64,000 nt of DNA from assembly GCA_019744975.1 (NCBI GenBank), contig JAIETP010000025.1, forward strand, positions 124,001 through 188,000, in the 5' to 3' direction. The DNA comes from Burkholderiales bacterium (lineage in GTDB: Bacteria; Pseudomonadota; Gammaproteobacteria; Burkholderiales; SG8-41). The position numbers were made by a program, and so were the translations under genes. The first letter of the stretch is position 1. Each line of letters begins with the position of its first letter. Shown piece by piece: positions 43,318 to 53,116 of this stretch. Under the pieces are notes generated by a model. It was not told the origin of the DNA. It did no database searches and saw only the letters and a list, made by a program, of their open reading frames with translations.

Positions 43318-46300
43318 TCATTCTACCGCCCCGTAGCCACCACCACCGGGGGTTTCAATGACAAAAATGTCATCCGGCCGCATGTCTACACTGGCGCAGG
43401 CCTCAAGAAGGACGACCGAACCGTCGGCGCGTATCACGCTGTTGCGCCCTGTCAGTCCCGGCTGTCCGCCGGCCATGCCGTACGGCGGCACGCGGCGGTG
43501 GCCGGAGAGTATGGCGGCGGTCATCGGCTCAAGGAATTGCAGGCGGCGGACTGCGCCATCACCGCCGCGCCAGCGCCCGGCGCCGCCGCTGCCGCGGCGG
43601 ATGGCAAAACTGTCGAGACGCACCGGGTAGCGCCATTCCAGTACTTCGGGATCGGTCAGCCGCGAATTGGTCATGTGGGTCTGCACGCAGGCGGTGCCGG
43701 AGAATCCCTCACCGGCACCGGAGCCGCCGGCGATGGTTTCATAATACTGGTGACGTTCGTTGCCGAAAGTGAAATTGTTCATCGTGCCCTGTGATGCGCC
43801 CATCGCACCCAGTGCGCCGTAGAGGGCGTCGGTGACACATTGCGAGGTCTCGACATTGCCGGCGACCACCGCTGCGGGATGGCGCGGATTGAGCAGGGAG
43901 CCTTCGGGCACGATCACCGTCAGCGGTTTCAGGCAACCGGCATTCAGTGGAATGTCGTCATCGACCAGCGTGCGGAACACATACAACACGGCAGCCATGG
44001 TCACGGCGAAGGGCGCGTTGAAATTGTCCTGACCCTGGGCCGAGGAGCCGCTGAAGTCGATGACGGCGCTGCGCGCGGCCGCATCAACGCGGATCGCAAC
44101 CTTGATCACCGCGCCGTGATCCATTTCATAGCTGAAGCTGCCGTCATGCAGTTTGCCGATGACCCGGCGTACGGCTTCCTCGGCGTTGTCTTGCACATGC
44201 TGCATGTACGCGGAGACCACGTCGAGGCCGAAGTGCCCGACCATGCGCTCCAGCTCCTGCGCACCCTTGTGGTTGGCGGCGATCATCGCGCGCAGGTCGG
44301 CGATGTTCTGGTCGATGTTGCGCGCCGGATGTTTTGCTGACGCAAACAGCGCGCGGGTTTCAGTTTCGCGCAGCCGACCCTGCTGTACCAGCAGAAAATT
44401 CGAGATCAGCACGCCTTCGTCGTCGATGTGGTGGCTGTCAGGCGGCATCGAGCCGGGCGTGATGCCGCCGACATCGGCATGGTGGCCACGGGATCCGGTG
44501 TAAAACAGCACCTTGCGACCTTCTTGATCAAACACCGGGGTGATCACCGTGATGTCGGGTAGATGAGTGCCGCCGGCGTAGGGATCATTCAGCATCCAGG
44601 CGTCGCCCGGTTTCATATGGCCGCGGTTGGCGTTGATGACGGCCTTCACACTTTCTCCCATCGAGCCCAGATGCACGGGCATGTGCGGCGCGTTGGCGAT
44701 CAGATTACCCTGGGCGTCGAACAGCGCACAGGAAAAATCCAGCCGTTCCTTGATGTTTACGGAGTAGGCCGTATTGGCCAGCGTCGCGCCCATCTGCTCG
44801 GCGATGGACATGTAGAGATTGTTGAACACTTCGAGCATCACCGGGTCGGCATTGGTGCCGGCCTGTGCTGCAGGTCGCGGTTCGCGGCGACTCAACAGCA
44901 GATCATTGCGCGACGTAACTTCCGCCTGCCATCCGGGTTCGATGACCGTGGTGGCGTTGGCTTCGGCGATGATCGCCGGACCGCTGATGTGGTGGCCGGG
45001 GGCGAGGGCTTCGCGTTTATAGAGCGGCACGTCATGCCATGCGCTGTTGCTGTACATCCTGGCACGGGCGGCGGGGGCGGGAGACGTTGCCGCTGAGATT
45101 GCAGCGACCGACTCAGTCACCCCGGCGCCGCTGCCCACGGCTTCAACCGAAATCGCTTCAATGATCAGGGCGCGTTCCGGCATCAGAAAGCTGTAACGTT
45201 GCAGATACAAATCCACGAAGGCCTGCTGCATCGATTCCGCGGTACCCCAGGCCACGGTCAGTGTGCTGTCGGTGCCGGCATATTTGATGTGCGCCCGCGC
45301 ATGCAGCTGGATGTTCTCGCCTGTAACGCCTTGCGCGGCAACATCCCCGCGCGCAGCAGTACCGAGCGCTGTAACTTGCGCATCGAGTGCGGTGATCACT
45401 TTCGCATCCAGCGGTGCTTCCACTGCCGATTCGCGCATCGCGGTGATGTCGGCAAGGCCCATGCCGTACGCCGACAACACGCCCGCCAGTGGATGAATAA
45501 AAATACGCGGCATGCCCAGTGCATCGGCAACGCGGCAGGCATGCTGGCCGGCTGCCCCGCCGAAACAGGCGAGGGTATAGCCGGTGACGTCGTGGCCACG
45601 CTGCACGGAGATTTTTTTGATCGCGTTGGCCATGTTTTCGACGGCGATTTGCACATAACCGTCAGCCACTGCAGCGATTGATTGTAAGTATTTGTTTTTA
45701 TTGATAATTTCTTGATGCAGTGCGGCGAAGCAGGTTTCGGCCGCAGCTGCATCCAGCGGCTGATCACCACTGGCACCAAACACCTGCGGGAAAAACGCCG
45801 GTTGGATTTTGCCGAGCAGCACATTGCAATCAGTGATGGTCAGCGGGCCGCCCTTGCCGTAGCAGGCCGGGCCGGGGTCGGCGCCGGCGGAATCGGGGCC
45901 GACGCGCATGCGCGCGCCGTCGAAATGCAATATTGATCCGCCGCCGGCAGCGACGGTGTGTATGGCCAGCATCGGTGCACGCACGCGCACACCGGCGACC
46001 TGCGCATCAAAAGTGCGTTCGAGCGCCGCGAGATCATGCCCGGCAAAATGCGCGACATCGGTTGAGGTGCCGCCCATGTCAAAACCGATGATGCGGTCAC
46101 AGCCGGCGTTCAGCGCAGTACGCACCGCGCCGACGATGCCGCCGGCGGGGCCGGAGAGGATGCTGTCCTTGCCACGGAAATTTCCGGCGTCGGTCAGGCC
46201 GCCGCTGGACTGCATGAACAGCAGGCGCGTGCCCGGCAGTTCCATTTTGACCTGCTCGACATAACGTCGCAGCACCGGCGTCAGGTAGGCATCAACCACG

Positions 46301-46980
46301 GTGGTGTCGCCGCGCGCCACCAGTTTCATCAGCGGGCTGACTTCGTGGGATACCGAAATCTGCGTGAAACCGCAGTCGCGGGCGAGGGCGGCGGCGAGTT
46401 GTTCATGCACCGGGTATCGGTAGCCGTGCATGAACACGATGGCGACCGAACGATAACCCCGGGCTTTTGCAGCGGCCAGGTCACGGCTGAGTGCAGCGGC
46501 ATCGGGAGCGCGAATGATGTCGCCGTGCGCGCCGATGCGTTCATCGACCTCCCAGACCGCGCCGTAGAGCAGGTCTGGCAGCACGATGTGGCGGTCAAAG
46601 ATGCGCGGGCGGTTCTGCCAGGCGATGCGCAGTGCGTCGCCGAAACCGCGGGTGATGAACAGCGCGGTGCGTTCGCCGCGGCGTTCGAGCAGTGCATTGG
46701 TCGCCACCGTGGTGCCCATGCGCACGGCATCAATCTGCCCCGCCGGGATGGTGGCGTCGCGGGCCAGGCCCAGCAAGTCGCGAATGCCGGCCAGCGCGGC
46801 ATCGCGGTAACGCGCCGGGTCTTCCGACAGCAGCTTGTGCGTGATCAGGCCGCCATCGGGGCGGCGGGCGACGATGTCAGTGAAAGTGCCGCCGCGGTCG
46901 ATCCAGAATTGCCAGCGTCGGCCGGTGGTGTCTGCTGCAGTCATGCGGGCCATGTCATTATTGATCTTTCCCTGATTCAC
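43318..46980 (-). CDS. 5-Oxoprolinase/hydantoinase HyuA-HyuB fusion
   Basis: ATP-dependent amidohydrolase of 1220 residues, the length of fused 5-oxoprolinases. HyuA part: Hydant_A N-domain from [18 protein letters not shown] (near 24), ATP-binding [17 protein letters not shown] (near 295) and [20 protein letters not shown] (near 447). HyuB part from about 705, with [19 protein letters not shown] and the late [11 protein letters not shown]. It opens lactam rings such as 5-oxoproline or hydantoins. An AT-rich repeat copy is embedded in the coding region near 45685 and adds INKNKYLQS. Starts at 46980 or a later Met are both possible. Confidence 0.92.
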   Translation of the reverse strand: MNQGKINNDMARMTAADTTGRRWQFWIDRGGTFTDIVARRPDGGLITHKLLSEDPARYRDAALAGIRDLLGLARDATIPAGQIDAVRMGTTVATNALLERRGERTALFITRGFGDALRIAWQNRPRIFDRHIVLPDLLYGAVWEVDERIGAHGDIIRAPDAAALSRDLAAAKARGYRSVAIVFMHGYRYPVHEQLAAALARDCGFTQISVSHEVSPLMKLVARGDTTVVDAYLTPVLRRYVEQVKMELPGTRLLFMQSSGGLTDAGNFRGKDSILSGPAGGIVGAVRTALNAGCDRIIGFDMGGTSTDVAHFAGHDLAALERTFDAQVAGVRVRAPMLAIHTVAAGGGSILHFDGARMRVGPDSAGADPGPACYGKGGPLTITDCNVLLGKIQPAFFPQVFGASGDQPLDAAAAETCFAALHQEIINKNKYLQSIAAVADGYVQIAVENMANAIKKISVQRGHDVTGYTLACFGGAAGQHACRVADALGMPRIFIHPLAGVLSAYGMGLADITAMRESAVEAPLDAKVITALDAQVTALGTAARGDVAAQGVTGENIQLHARAHIKYAGTDSTLTVAWGTAESMQQAFVDLYLQRYSFLMPERALIIEAISVEAVGSGAGVTESVAAISAATSPAPAARARMYSNSAWHDVPLYKREALAPGHHISGPAIIAEANATTVIEPGWQAEVTSRNDLLLSRREPRPAAQAGTNADPVMLEVFNNLYMSIAEQMGATLANTAYSVNIKERLDFSCALFDAQGNLIANAPHMPVHLGSMGESVKAVINANRGHMKPGDAWMLNDPYAGGTHLPDITVITPVFDQEGRKVLFYTGSRGHHADVGGITPGSMPPDSHHIDDEGVLISNFLLVQQGRLRETETRALFASAKHPARNIDQNIADLRAMIAANHKGAQELERMVGHFGLDVVSAYMQHVQDNAEEAVRRVIGKLHDGSFSYEMDHGAVIKVAIRVDAAARSAVIDFSGSSAQGQDNFNAPFAVTMAAVLYVFRTLVDDDIPLNAGCLKPLTVIVPEGSLLNPRHPAAVVAGNVETSQCVTDALYGALGAMGASQGTMNNFTFGNERHQYYETIAGGSGAGEGFSGTACVQTHMTNSRLTDPEVLEWRYPVRLDSFAIRRGSGGAGRWRGGDGAVRRLQFLEPMTAAILSGHRRVPPYGMAGGQPGLTGRNSVIRADGSVVLLEACASVDMRPDDIFVIETPGGGGYGAVE
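45685..45706 (-). repeat. Dispersed AT-rich repeat, copy E inside the oxoprolinase gene
   Basis: On the minus strand this reads TATCAATAAAAACAAATACT then TA, which equals the core of copies A and B with one mismatch over 22 bases. It is in the sense orientation of the gene and codes IINKNKYLQ in a loop just ahead of a conserved helix. Confidence 0.7.
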
Positions 46981-47239
46981 AACAGTGAATCAGGGCTGTT
47001 CTCACCCTCCCCCCCGGGACCAGGGAACACTGGAAGCGGAGCAGAGGGTTGGGGTGAGGGATTGAGCGTTCCGATTGTCATTAATCATGAAACGCTCAAT
47101 TGGTTGCTTCCATGTTAGCGCATCGGCAGGTTGACGCTCGTCAGGTGGCGGGTTTTAATCACCTCCTGCGTGCAACGGCAGGCAAGGCGTGTCGGACTGC
47201 GCCTGATGCGCATAAAACAATCAAAAAAGGTGGCAGTTC
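46981..47239. other. Divergent intergenic region with two dyads
   Basis: A 259-base gap between the HyuAB and kinase genes. It holds CTCACCCTCCCC ... GGGTTGGGGTGAGGG (46991-47060), a type of repeat common between proteobacterial genes, and a perfect 10-base dyad ATTGAGCGTT/AACGCTCAAT at 47061-47070 and 47091-47100 with a 20-base loop, which could be an operator or a hairpin. Both promoters must lie here, but I cannot place them firmly. Confidence 0.6.
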
Positions 47240-48526
47240 ATGACGGAATCGGTCGTCAACAAGATCGGCAAGTACGAAATTGTCAAAAAGCTCGGTGATG
47301 GCGCGACCAGCACGGTATTCCTTGCGAACGATGCCTTCAATAGCCGGGAGGTGGCGGTCAAGCTCGTGTCGCAGGGCGCGCTGAAAGACGAAACCCGCGG
47401 CCAGCTGCTGCACCACCTCTTCCTCACCGAAGCTTCACTGGCCGGCAAGCTGACCCATCCGCATATCGTCGAGATCTACGACGCGGTGGCCGACGAGGAA
47501 AACGCCTACATTGTCATGGAGTACATATCCGGCGGCACGCTGCAGCGCTTCACTCGCGGCGACAACCTGCTGGCGCTGGGTGACGTCATCGAAGTGGTTT
47601 ACAAATGCGCCAAGGCGCTGGATTTTGCATCACGCCTGGGCGTGATTCATCGCGACATCAAGCCGGCCAACATTCTGGTCAAGGACAATACTGATATCAA
47701 GATCACCGATTTCGGTTCAGCTGCCCTGCTGTTGACCGAACGCACCGTCGTCGATGGTATCGGCACACCCGCCTACATGTCACCGGAGCAGCACCTGAAC
47801 AAACCGGTAAATCTGCAGACCGACATTTATGCTCTGGGCGTGGTGATGTTCCAGTTGCTGACCGGGCGCCTGCCGTTCAGCGCCACCAATATCGCCGGTC
47901 TGGCGAACCAGGTCCTCAATGAGGATCCGCCGTTGCCTTCGGAATTCCGCCAGGACGTGCCGACCGGGCTCGACCTGGTGGTGAGCCGCGCGATGGCGCG
48001 CGATCAGGCGGTGCGTTACATGAGCTGGGAGCAGTTCGCTAACGACCTGGCCGCGATTGCATCGGGTGCGCCGCTGCCCAAACACGGCGTGCTGGATACC
48101 GAGAAATTCAATACCCTGCGCACGCTGTCGTTCTTCAAATCCTTCGGCGACGTCGAGCTGTGGGAGGTGCTGCGGTTCTCGGAGTGGGTGGATGTCGCCA
48201 AGGACGAGGTCATCATGAACGAAGGTGATCCCGGGGATTTTTTCTGCATCCTGGTGTCGGGCGAGGCGAGGGTGTTGCGCAAGCGTCGGCTGTTGCTGAG
48301 CCTGCTCAAGGCCGGCGAATCAATCGGAGAGATGGCTTACCTGGGTGCGGCGGGCAGCCTGCGTTCCGCCGACGTCGTTGCTGCCACGGAAGTGCGCATG
48401 ATCAGGATCAGCATCAAGGCGCTGGAGCACGCATCGGAAATCTGCCGGCTCAACTTCGACCGCACTTATCTGCGCATCCTGGTTGACCGGCTCGCTGCGG
48501 CGAATTCGAAGCTGGCCGGCATCTGA
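47240..48526 (+). CDS. Ser/Thr protein kinase with C-terminal cyclic-nucleotide-binding-like domain
   Basis: A 428-residue Hanks-type kinase without a membrane span. Kinase domain about 12-270: Gly loop LGDGATSTVF, Lys41 in VAVKL, catalytic HRDIKPAN with Asp139, DFG at Asp157, and GTPAYMSPEQ. Residues about 300-420 look like a cNMP-binding domain (FSEWVDVAKDEVIMNEGDPG, ILVSGEARVL, GESIGEMAYLG), with the GEMA phosphate-binding cassette partly retained but an Arg-Ser pair less clear. The fusion suggests a soluble kinase switched by a nucleotide. Targets are unknown; the HD-domain protein at 13393 is a possible but distant nucleotide-turnover partner. Confidence 0.9.
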   Translation: MTESVVNKIGKYEIVKKLGDGATSTVFLANDAFNSREVAVKLVSQGALKDETRGQLLHHLFLTEASLAGKLTHPHIVEIYDAVADEENAYIVMEYISGGTLQRFTRGDNLLALGDVIEVVYKCAKALDFASRLGVIHRDIKPANILVKDNTDIKITDFGSAALLLTERTVVDGIGTPAYMSPEQHLNKPVNLQTDIYALGVVMFQLLTGRLPFSATNIAGLANQVLNEDPPLPSEFRQDVPTGLDLVVSRAMARDQAVRYMSWEQFANDLAAIASGAPLPKHGVLDTEKFNTLRTLSFFKSFGDVELWEVLRFSEWVDVAKDEVIMNEGDPGDFFCILVSGEARVLRKRRLLLSLLKAGESIGEMAYLGAAGSLRSADVVAATEVRMIRISIKALEHASEICRLNFDRTYLRILVDRLAAANSKLAGI

Positions 48527-48550
48527 TTGCAGGCAGTACAGCGGGTCGCG

Positions 48551-49039
48551 TCAGGGGCTCGAGTCCCGGTCGTCGAATTTGAAATCCTTCAGCACGTTGA
48601 ACCCGCTAGCCTTGCCGTCGGGGCCGAAACGGACTACATAGACCCCGTATTCCGGTCCGATTGCGACACGCCACTCCCACGCGACTTCCTCGCGGAGTTT
48701 GACGATTTCCCGTGGTTTGCCGAGCAAAGCGATGACTCCGGCCTCAGTTGTGACGCCCGGCGCAACGCGGAACAGCCGTTCTTCGGTCAGCAGTTGCGTG
48801 GAGGTACGCACCGTGCGGCCGCGATCGAGATCAAAGCGCCAGGTCTGGACACCTTCCGGGCCGTAAACGTAATCCCAGGATTCGCCACCGTCGGGGCCGG
48901 GCCGGACATCGGTGGGTTTGCCGAGTTTTTGCGTCAGCTCATCGGCGCTGGCGCCGGGTTTGATGGCACCCGGCATGGCGCAAGCACCGAGGAGGCCGGT
49001 GAGCGCCAGAACTGCGGTGAAGCGGAGGAATTTGTTCAT
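48551..49039 (-). CDS. SmpA/OmlA-like lipoprotein, copy 1
   Basis: A 162-residue outer-membrane-type lipoprotein. The lipobox LLGAC puts the lipidated Cys at 20. GASADELTQKLGKPTDVRP resembles the BamE/SmpA start, and a second half repeats it (GVTTEAGVIALLGKPREI), so the protein has two related units. It is a tandem duplicate of the gene just upstream (IKPGA.ADELTQKLGKPT is shared almost exactly). The ATG overlaps the upstream stop by four bases. Confidence 0.84.
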   Translation of the reverse strand: MNKFLRFTAVLALTGLLGACAMPGAIKPGASADELTQKLGKPTDVRPGPDGGESWDYVYGPEGVQTWRFDLDRGRTVRTSTQLLTEERLFRVAPGVTTEAGVIALLGKPREIVKLREEVAWEWRVAIGPEYGVYVVRFGPDGKASGFNVLKDFKFDDRDSSP

Positions 49040-49521
49040 GGCGACATCTCCTTGTGGTCATTAAGCACGTTGTAGCCTCGTGCCTTTCCGTCTGCACCAA
49101 AGTGTACGACGTACATGCCCATTGCAGGGCCGACGGCGACACGCCATTCCCAGGTGGTTGATTCGCGATAACGGGTGATATCCCGGGGCTCGCCCAGCAA
49201 AGAGCGTACATCGGCTTCGGTGGATTTTCCTGCGACGACCTGCCGCAGGCGCTCCTCGGTCAGCAGTTGTGTGGCACTGCGCACCGTGCGCCCCTGGTCT
49301 ACGCCGAACAGCCAGGTTTGGGTACCTTCGGGGCCATAGGCGTATTCCCAGGATTCGCCGCCCCCGGGGGCGGGCCGGACCGCGGTGGGTTTGCCGAGTT
49401 TTTGTGTCAGCTCATCGGCAGTGGCGCCGGGTTTGATGGCGGAAGGGCTTGCGCAGCCGGCCAATATGCCGACGAGTGTCAGGATGGGCAGGCTGAAAGT
49501 CAGGCGGAAGATCGTGCGCAC
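49036..49521 (-). CDS. SmpA/OmlA-like lipoprotein, copy 2
   Basis: A 161-residue paralogue of the following gene. Lipobox LAGC with Cys 23, then SAIKPGATADELTQKLGKPT and the second unit KSTEADVRSLLGEPRDITRY. The two copies are clearly alike over their whole length, pointing to a local gene duplication kept as an operon. Unlike BamE (about 110 residues), both have two SmpA-like units. Precise role in the envelope is unknown. Confidence 0.84.
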   Translation of the reverse strand: MRTIFRLTFSLPILTLVGILAGCASPSAIKPGATADELTQKLGKPTAVRPAPGGGESWEYAYGPEGTQTWLFGVDQGRTVRSATQLLTEERLRQVVAGKSTEADVRSLLGEPRDITRYRESTTWEWRVAVGPAMGMYVVHFGADGKARGYNVLNDHKEMSP

Positions 49522-49668
49522 GATGTCTACTCCTTTTGACTGTTGACCAAAGAATGCGACAAGCAGCTGAGTGGCCGCTGATCAGTTCCCGTTTGCTGAT
49601 GCAAACAATACTCCGGACTATCTATTCCTGCTTGCCTGAACGCAGGCGGCGGGGCCGATCATGGAATA

Positions 49669-50301
49669 TCAGACGGGAAAAAGCTTTTTGAGTTCCGCAA
49701 CCTGCGCGGCATCCAGCGGGCGGGTTTTTTCGCCACGCAGCAGCAGATGCAGCCGGGCGGTGGCTTCCAGTTCCTCAATCGCATCTGCTGCCGCTGCCAA
49801 GGTGCTGCCGCCAACCACGGGGCCGTGGTTGGCGAGCAACAGGGCATGGTGTCTGGAGGCAAGTTTGCGCACGGCTCCCGCCAGTGCCATGTCGCCGGGC
49901 GCGTAGTAGGGCACCATCGGCAGCGAGCCGATGCGCATCACGTAATAGGCGGTCAACGGCGGCAGTGCATCCTCGGCATTGGTATCGGCCAATATCGACA
50001 CCGCCACCGAGTGTGTACTGTGCAGGTGCACCACGGCGCCGTTTTTCGGGCGCTCCTGATACATCGCGAGATGCAGGAAATTTTCCTTGGACGGCGCATC
50101 CCCCGATATCAGCTTGCCGTTCCAGTCCAGCTTGGAAATGCGACCCGGGTCGAGTTTGCCGAGATTGGAGCCGGTCGGTGTCAGCAGCCAGCCGTCGCTG
50201 CAGCGCGCGCTGATGTTGCCGGTGCTGCCATGGGTCAGGCCGCGGTCGTAGATCGAGCGACCGAGTCCGGCAATTTCCTCGCGCAACCGGTTTTCGTTCA
50301 T
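49669..50301 (-). CDS. otnC: 3-Oxo-tetronate 4-phosphate decarboxylase
   Basis: Class II aldolase-fold zinc enzyme (210 residues) that decarboxylates 3-oxo-tetronate 4-phosphate to dihydroxyacetone phosphate in the four-carbon sugar-acid route. RGLTHGSTGNISARCSDGWL continues LTPTGSNLGKL; the zinc ligands are in VVHLHSTHSVAV and LLLANHGPVVGG. The DUF1537 kinase gene lies 14 bases upstream, and this pairing is what supports OtnC over other class II aldolases. The dehydrogenase (LtnD type) and OtnI isomerase are not in the window. Confidence 0.87.
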   Translation of the reverse strand: MNENRLREEIAGLGRSIYDRGLTHGSTGNISARCSDGWLLTPTGSNLGKLDPGRISKLDWNGKLISGDAPSKENFLHLAMYQERPKNGAVVHLHSTHSVAVSILADTNAEDALPPLTAYYVMRIGSLPMVPYYAPGDMALAGAVRKLASRHHALLLANHGPVVGGSTLAAAADAIEELEATARLHLLLRGEKTRPLDAAQVAELKKLFPV

Positions 50302-50314
50302 TGCAGACTCCTCA

Positions 50315-51568
50315 TTACAGCCGATTTAGTGCTTTTTCAAAAAAATCCACGCTGCCGAAATTGCCGGATTTCAGCGCGAGCGCCAGTGGCTGTGCCGCGA
50401 CGCTGCAGGTCCAGGGCACTCCCGGATCGATGGCGGGGCCGATGCGCAGGGCGCGGATGCCCAGGCGTTTGACCACGGCACCGGAGGTTTCCCCGCCGGC
50501 AACGACAAATTTCCGCGTACCAGACTGCGCCAGTCCGGCGGCGATTTCCGCCAGTGCGGTTTCAACCTGCTGCCCGGCGAGTTCCACACCGGCTTCTGAC
50601 TGCACGGCACGCACTTCCTCCGGCGTACTGGTGGCATAAACCAGCACCGGATCGCGCCGCGCCTGACGGCTTTGCCAGTCCAGCGCCTCGCCGACGATGT
50701 CCGCACCGGCGAGCAGGCGGCGTACATCGACGCGGAATCCCGGTCGTGTTTCCAGCCAGCGCGCGACCTGTGCATTGGTCGCCGTCGAACAACTGCCGGC
50801 GATGATCGCGGCGGCACCGTCGATGCGCGGCAGGGCGGCAGCCGCGGCGCGCTCCGGCAGTTCACCGCTGCGGCGGAAATTGTCGGGCAGGCCGAGGGCG
50901 ATGCCGGAACCGCCGGTGACCAGGGGCAATTCTGCGCAGGCCCTGCCGATGGCGTGCAGGTCGGTAGTCGATACTGCATCAACAATGCAGATGCCGTTGC
51001 CGGCAGTCGCTGCGGCCTTGCAGGCATCGAGCAGGGTGGAAGCACCGCCGGCCACAGTGTCATGGCCGATCAATCCGACGCGCTGCCGGGTCTGTGCCTG
51101 CAGCACCCGCACCAGATTGGCATCGGTCATGGGTGTCAGCGGGTGGTCTTTCATGCCGGAGTCCGACAACAACTGATTACCGACGAACAGGTGGCCGCGA
51201 TACACCGTGCGCCCGTTTTCCGGGTAGGCGGGGCAGGCGATGGTGAAGGAGAGTCCGAGCGCATCCATCAGCGCATCGATCACCGGACCGATATTGCCGG
51301 CCGGTGTGGAATCAAAGGTAGAACAGTATTTGAAAAAGAACTGCCGGCAACCCCGGGCCTGCAGCCAGCGCAGTGCAGCGAGGGATTCGGCGACGGCCTG
51401 CGCCGGTGGTGCGGTGCGTGATTTGAGCGCAATAACCACGGCGTCCACGCTGTCGATGCCGCCCTCGGGCACACCGATCGTCTGCACAGTGCGCATGCCG
51501 CCGGTTGCCAGCATGCTGGCCAAGTCGGTTCCGCCGGTAAAGTCATCCGCGATGCAGCCGAGCAGCAT
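50315..51568 (-). CDS. otnK: 3-Oxo-tetronate kinase
   Basis: DUF1537-family sugar-acid kinase of 417 residues. It starts MLLGCIADDFTGGTDLASML, with the family N-terminal motif, and has the C-terminal nucleotide-binding FVVAGGETSGAVVKRLG near 375. It phosphorylates 3-oxo-tetronate for the decarboxylase encoded next. ATG 51568 is chosen because an upstream start would lie in the tRNA gene. The gap from the mature tRNA end is 24 bases. Confidence 0.9.
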   Translation of the reverse strand: MLLGCIADDFTGGTDLASMLATGGMRTVQTIGVPEGGIDSVDAVVIALKSRTAPPAQAVAESLAALRWLQARGCRQFFFKYCSTFDSTPAGNIGPVIDALMDALGLSFTIACPAYPENGRTVYRGHLFVGNQLLSDSGMKDHPLTPMTDANLVRVLQAQTRQRVGLIGHDTVAGGASTLLDACKAAATAGNGICIVDAVSTTDLHAIGRACAELPLVTGGSGIALGLPDNFRRSGELPERAAAAALPRIDGAAAIIAGSCSTATNAQVARWLETRPGFRVDVRRLLAGADIVGEALDWQSRQARRDPVLVYATSTPEEVRAVQSEAGVELAGQQVETALAEIAAGLAQSGTRKFVVAGGETSGAVVKRLGIRALRIGPAIDPGVPWTCSVAAQPLALALKSGNFGSVDFFEKALNRL

Positions 51569-51592
51569 GTGTGATCCGTGGCAAGGAGTGGT

Positions 51593-51668
51593 TGGCACCC
51601 CGGAGACGAATCGAACGTCCGACCTGCCCCTTAGGAGGGGGCTGCTCTATCCACTGAGCTACCGGGGC
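51593..51668 (-). tRNA. tRNA-Arg (anticodon CCU)
   Basis: A full cloverleaf on the minus strand: acceptor GCCCCGG/CCGGGGT, D-arm GCTC AGTGGATA GAGC, anticodon arm GCCCC-CTCCTAA-GGGGC with anticodon CCT, T-arm GGACG-TTCGATT-CGTCT, discriminator G and encoded CCA. It reads AGG codons. A perfect TATAAT lies at 51682-51677, just upstream. This tRNA type is a frequent integration site for mobile DNA. Confidence 0.96.
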
Positions 51669-51676
51669 CTGCGCGG

Positions 51677-51682
51677 ATTATA
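51677..51682 (-). promoter_or_regulatory. TATAAT -10 box of tRNA-Arg
   Basis: Perfect minus-strand TATAAT nine bases before the mature 5' end. The -35 position (about 51705-51700, TCGAAT) is weak. Confidence 0.45.
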
Positions 51683-51908
51683 ACGCGGGCATCCCGGGCA
51701 TTCGATTCGTCTCAGAGGCACAGATCGTTGATCCGGCACTGTTTTGCCTTGGTTTATGGAAATGGTGCAAAACCAATACAACAAGCCGGCGGGGGGAAGG
51801 CAATCCGGGGTTTCCGTGGGTGGTGAGTGTGGCGGTATTTGCTTGCTACCTTTGGCTGCAATTCTGGCGGATACTCTTTATGACATTCGGGGCTGCCAAG
51901 GGGGAATC

Positions 51909-53036
51909 ATGGATAAAAATGCGCAAGTGAAGGGCATGCGATTCGAATCTTTGACGTTCAGGGGCATCAGGGCACGACCGGTGGTGCTCAAGCTGGAGCG
52001 GCCGGTTGTGGCGCGGATCGCCACCATCACGGATTGGCCCCTCATCCTGATTGACCTCTACACCGATGAAGGCATCGTCGGACGGAGTTATCTGGAGCCC
52101 TATACAACGAAATCCATGAAATACCTGATCCCTGCACTGCAGGATTTCGGTGAAATGCTCAAAGGTCATCCGATAAGGCCGTTCGAACTTTATAACCTTG
52201 CACGCAAGTCTCTGCACTTTGTCGGTTATCAAGGCATGTCGATGATTGCTGTCGCGGGACTTGATATGGCCGCCTGGGATGCTTTGGCCAAGGCTGCCGG
52301 CATGCCGCTTTGTGTTCTTTTGGGTGGTTCGGTCGGCTCTGTCAAAGCCTATAACAGCAACGGATTGTGGCTGAATGCGCCGGAAGCGGTGGCGGCTGAG
52401 GCGCTAGAGCTGCGCGAAGAAGGTGGATTCACCGGTCTCAAGCTCAGACTCGGACGCGACAAAATGCAGGATGATCTGCGAACGATGGAAGCGGTGCGAA
52501 ATGCGGTCGGCGATGATATGAGCCTGATGACCGACTTTAACCAGGGCCTGCACCTTGGGGAGGCATTGCAAAGATGTCATGCCATCGACGATCTTGGCTT
52601 GGAGTGGATTGAGGAACCCATTGTCTACGACAACCTGGATGGTTATGCGCAACTTGCCGCGGAGCTAAAGACGCCGATCCAGATCGGAGAGAATTTTTAT
52701 GGTCCCCGCGATCTCTACACGGCTCTTCAGAAAAAGGCCTGCGATTTTGTGATGCCTGATTTCATGCGGATCGGCGGCGTCACCGGCTGGTTGAAGGCAG
52801 CGGCAATTGCCGGGACTGCCGGCATTCCGATGTCCACCCATCTGTATCCGGAGGTCGCCGCCCATGTAATGCGGGTCACGGATACTGCGCACTGGCTGGA
52901 GTGGCAGGATTGGGCCGATCCCGTCCTGCAGAAGCCGTACGAAGTCAGGAATGGTCGACTGCACATTCCGGATGTGCCTGGCATCGGTCTCGATTGGGAT
53001 GAAGGCGCTGTAAAAGCCAATCTGGCCAATCTCTAG
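51909..53036 (+). CDS. Mandelate racemase/muconate lactonizing-family enzyme
   Basis: Enolase-superfamily enzyme of 375 residues in the mandelate racemase branch. Base Lys178 in GLKLRLG (K-x-R), metal ligands Asp209 (TDFNQG), Glu in WIEEPI and Glu in IGENF, the Asp in MPDFMR, and the second base His311 in STHLYPE are all visible, so both abstraction sides are intact. Racemase or sugar-acid dehydratase activity is possible. ATG 51909 follows GGGGGA. Codon use and GC are lower than in neighbours, and it lies beside the tRNA, which hints at transfer. Confidence 0.87.
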   Translation: MDKNAQVKGMRFESLTFRGIRARPVVLKLERPVVARIATITDWPLILIDLYTDEGIVGRSYLEPYTTKSMKYLIPALQDFGEMLKGHPIRPFELYNLARKSLHFVGYQGMSMIAVAGLDMAAWDALAKAAGMPLCVLLGGSVGSVKAYNSNGLWLNAPEAVAAEALELREEGGFTGLKLRLGRDKMQDDLRTMEAVRNAVGDDMSLMTDFNQGLHLGEALQRCHAIDDLGLEWIEEPIVYDNLDGYAQLAAELKTPIQIGENFYGPRDLYTALQKKACDFVMPDFMRIGGVTGWLKAAAIAGTAGIPMSTHLYPEVAAHVMRVTDTAHWLEWQDWADPVLQKPYEVRNGRLHIPDVPGIGLDWDEGAVKANLANL

Positions 53037-53116
53037 TTGGCAAGACTTTGGAGGAAGCTGTCCGATTGCTCGCCCGGGGTCATGGCGGCTGAGTGCAGGG
53101 GTAGTGGCCCCACTTT

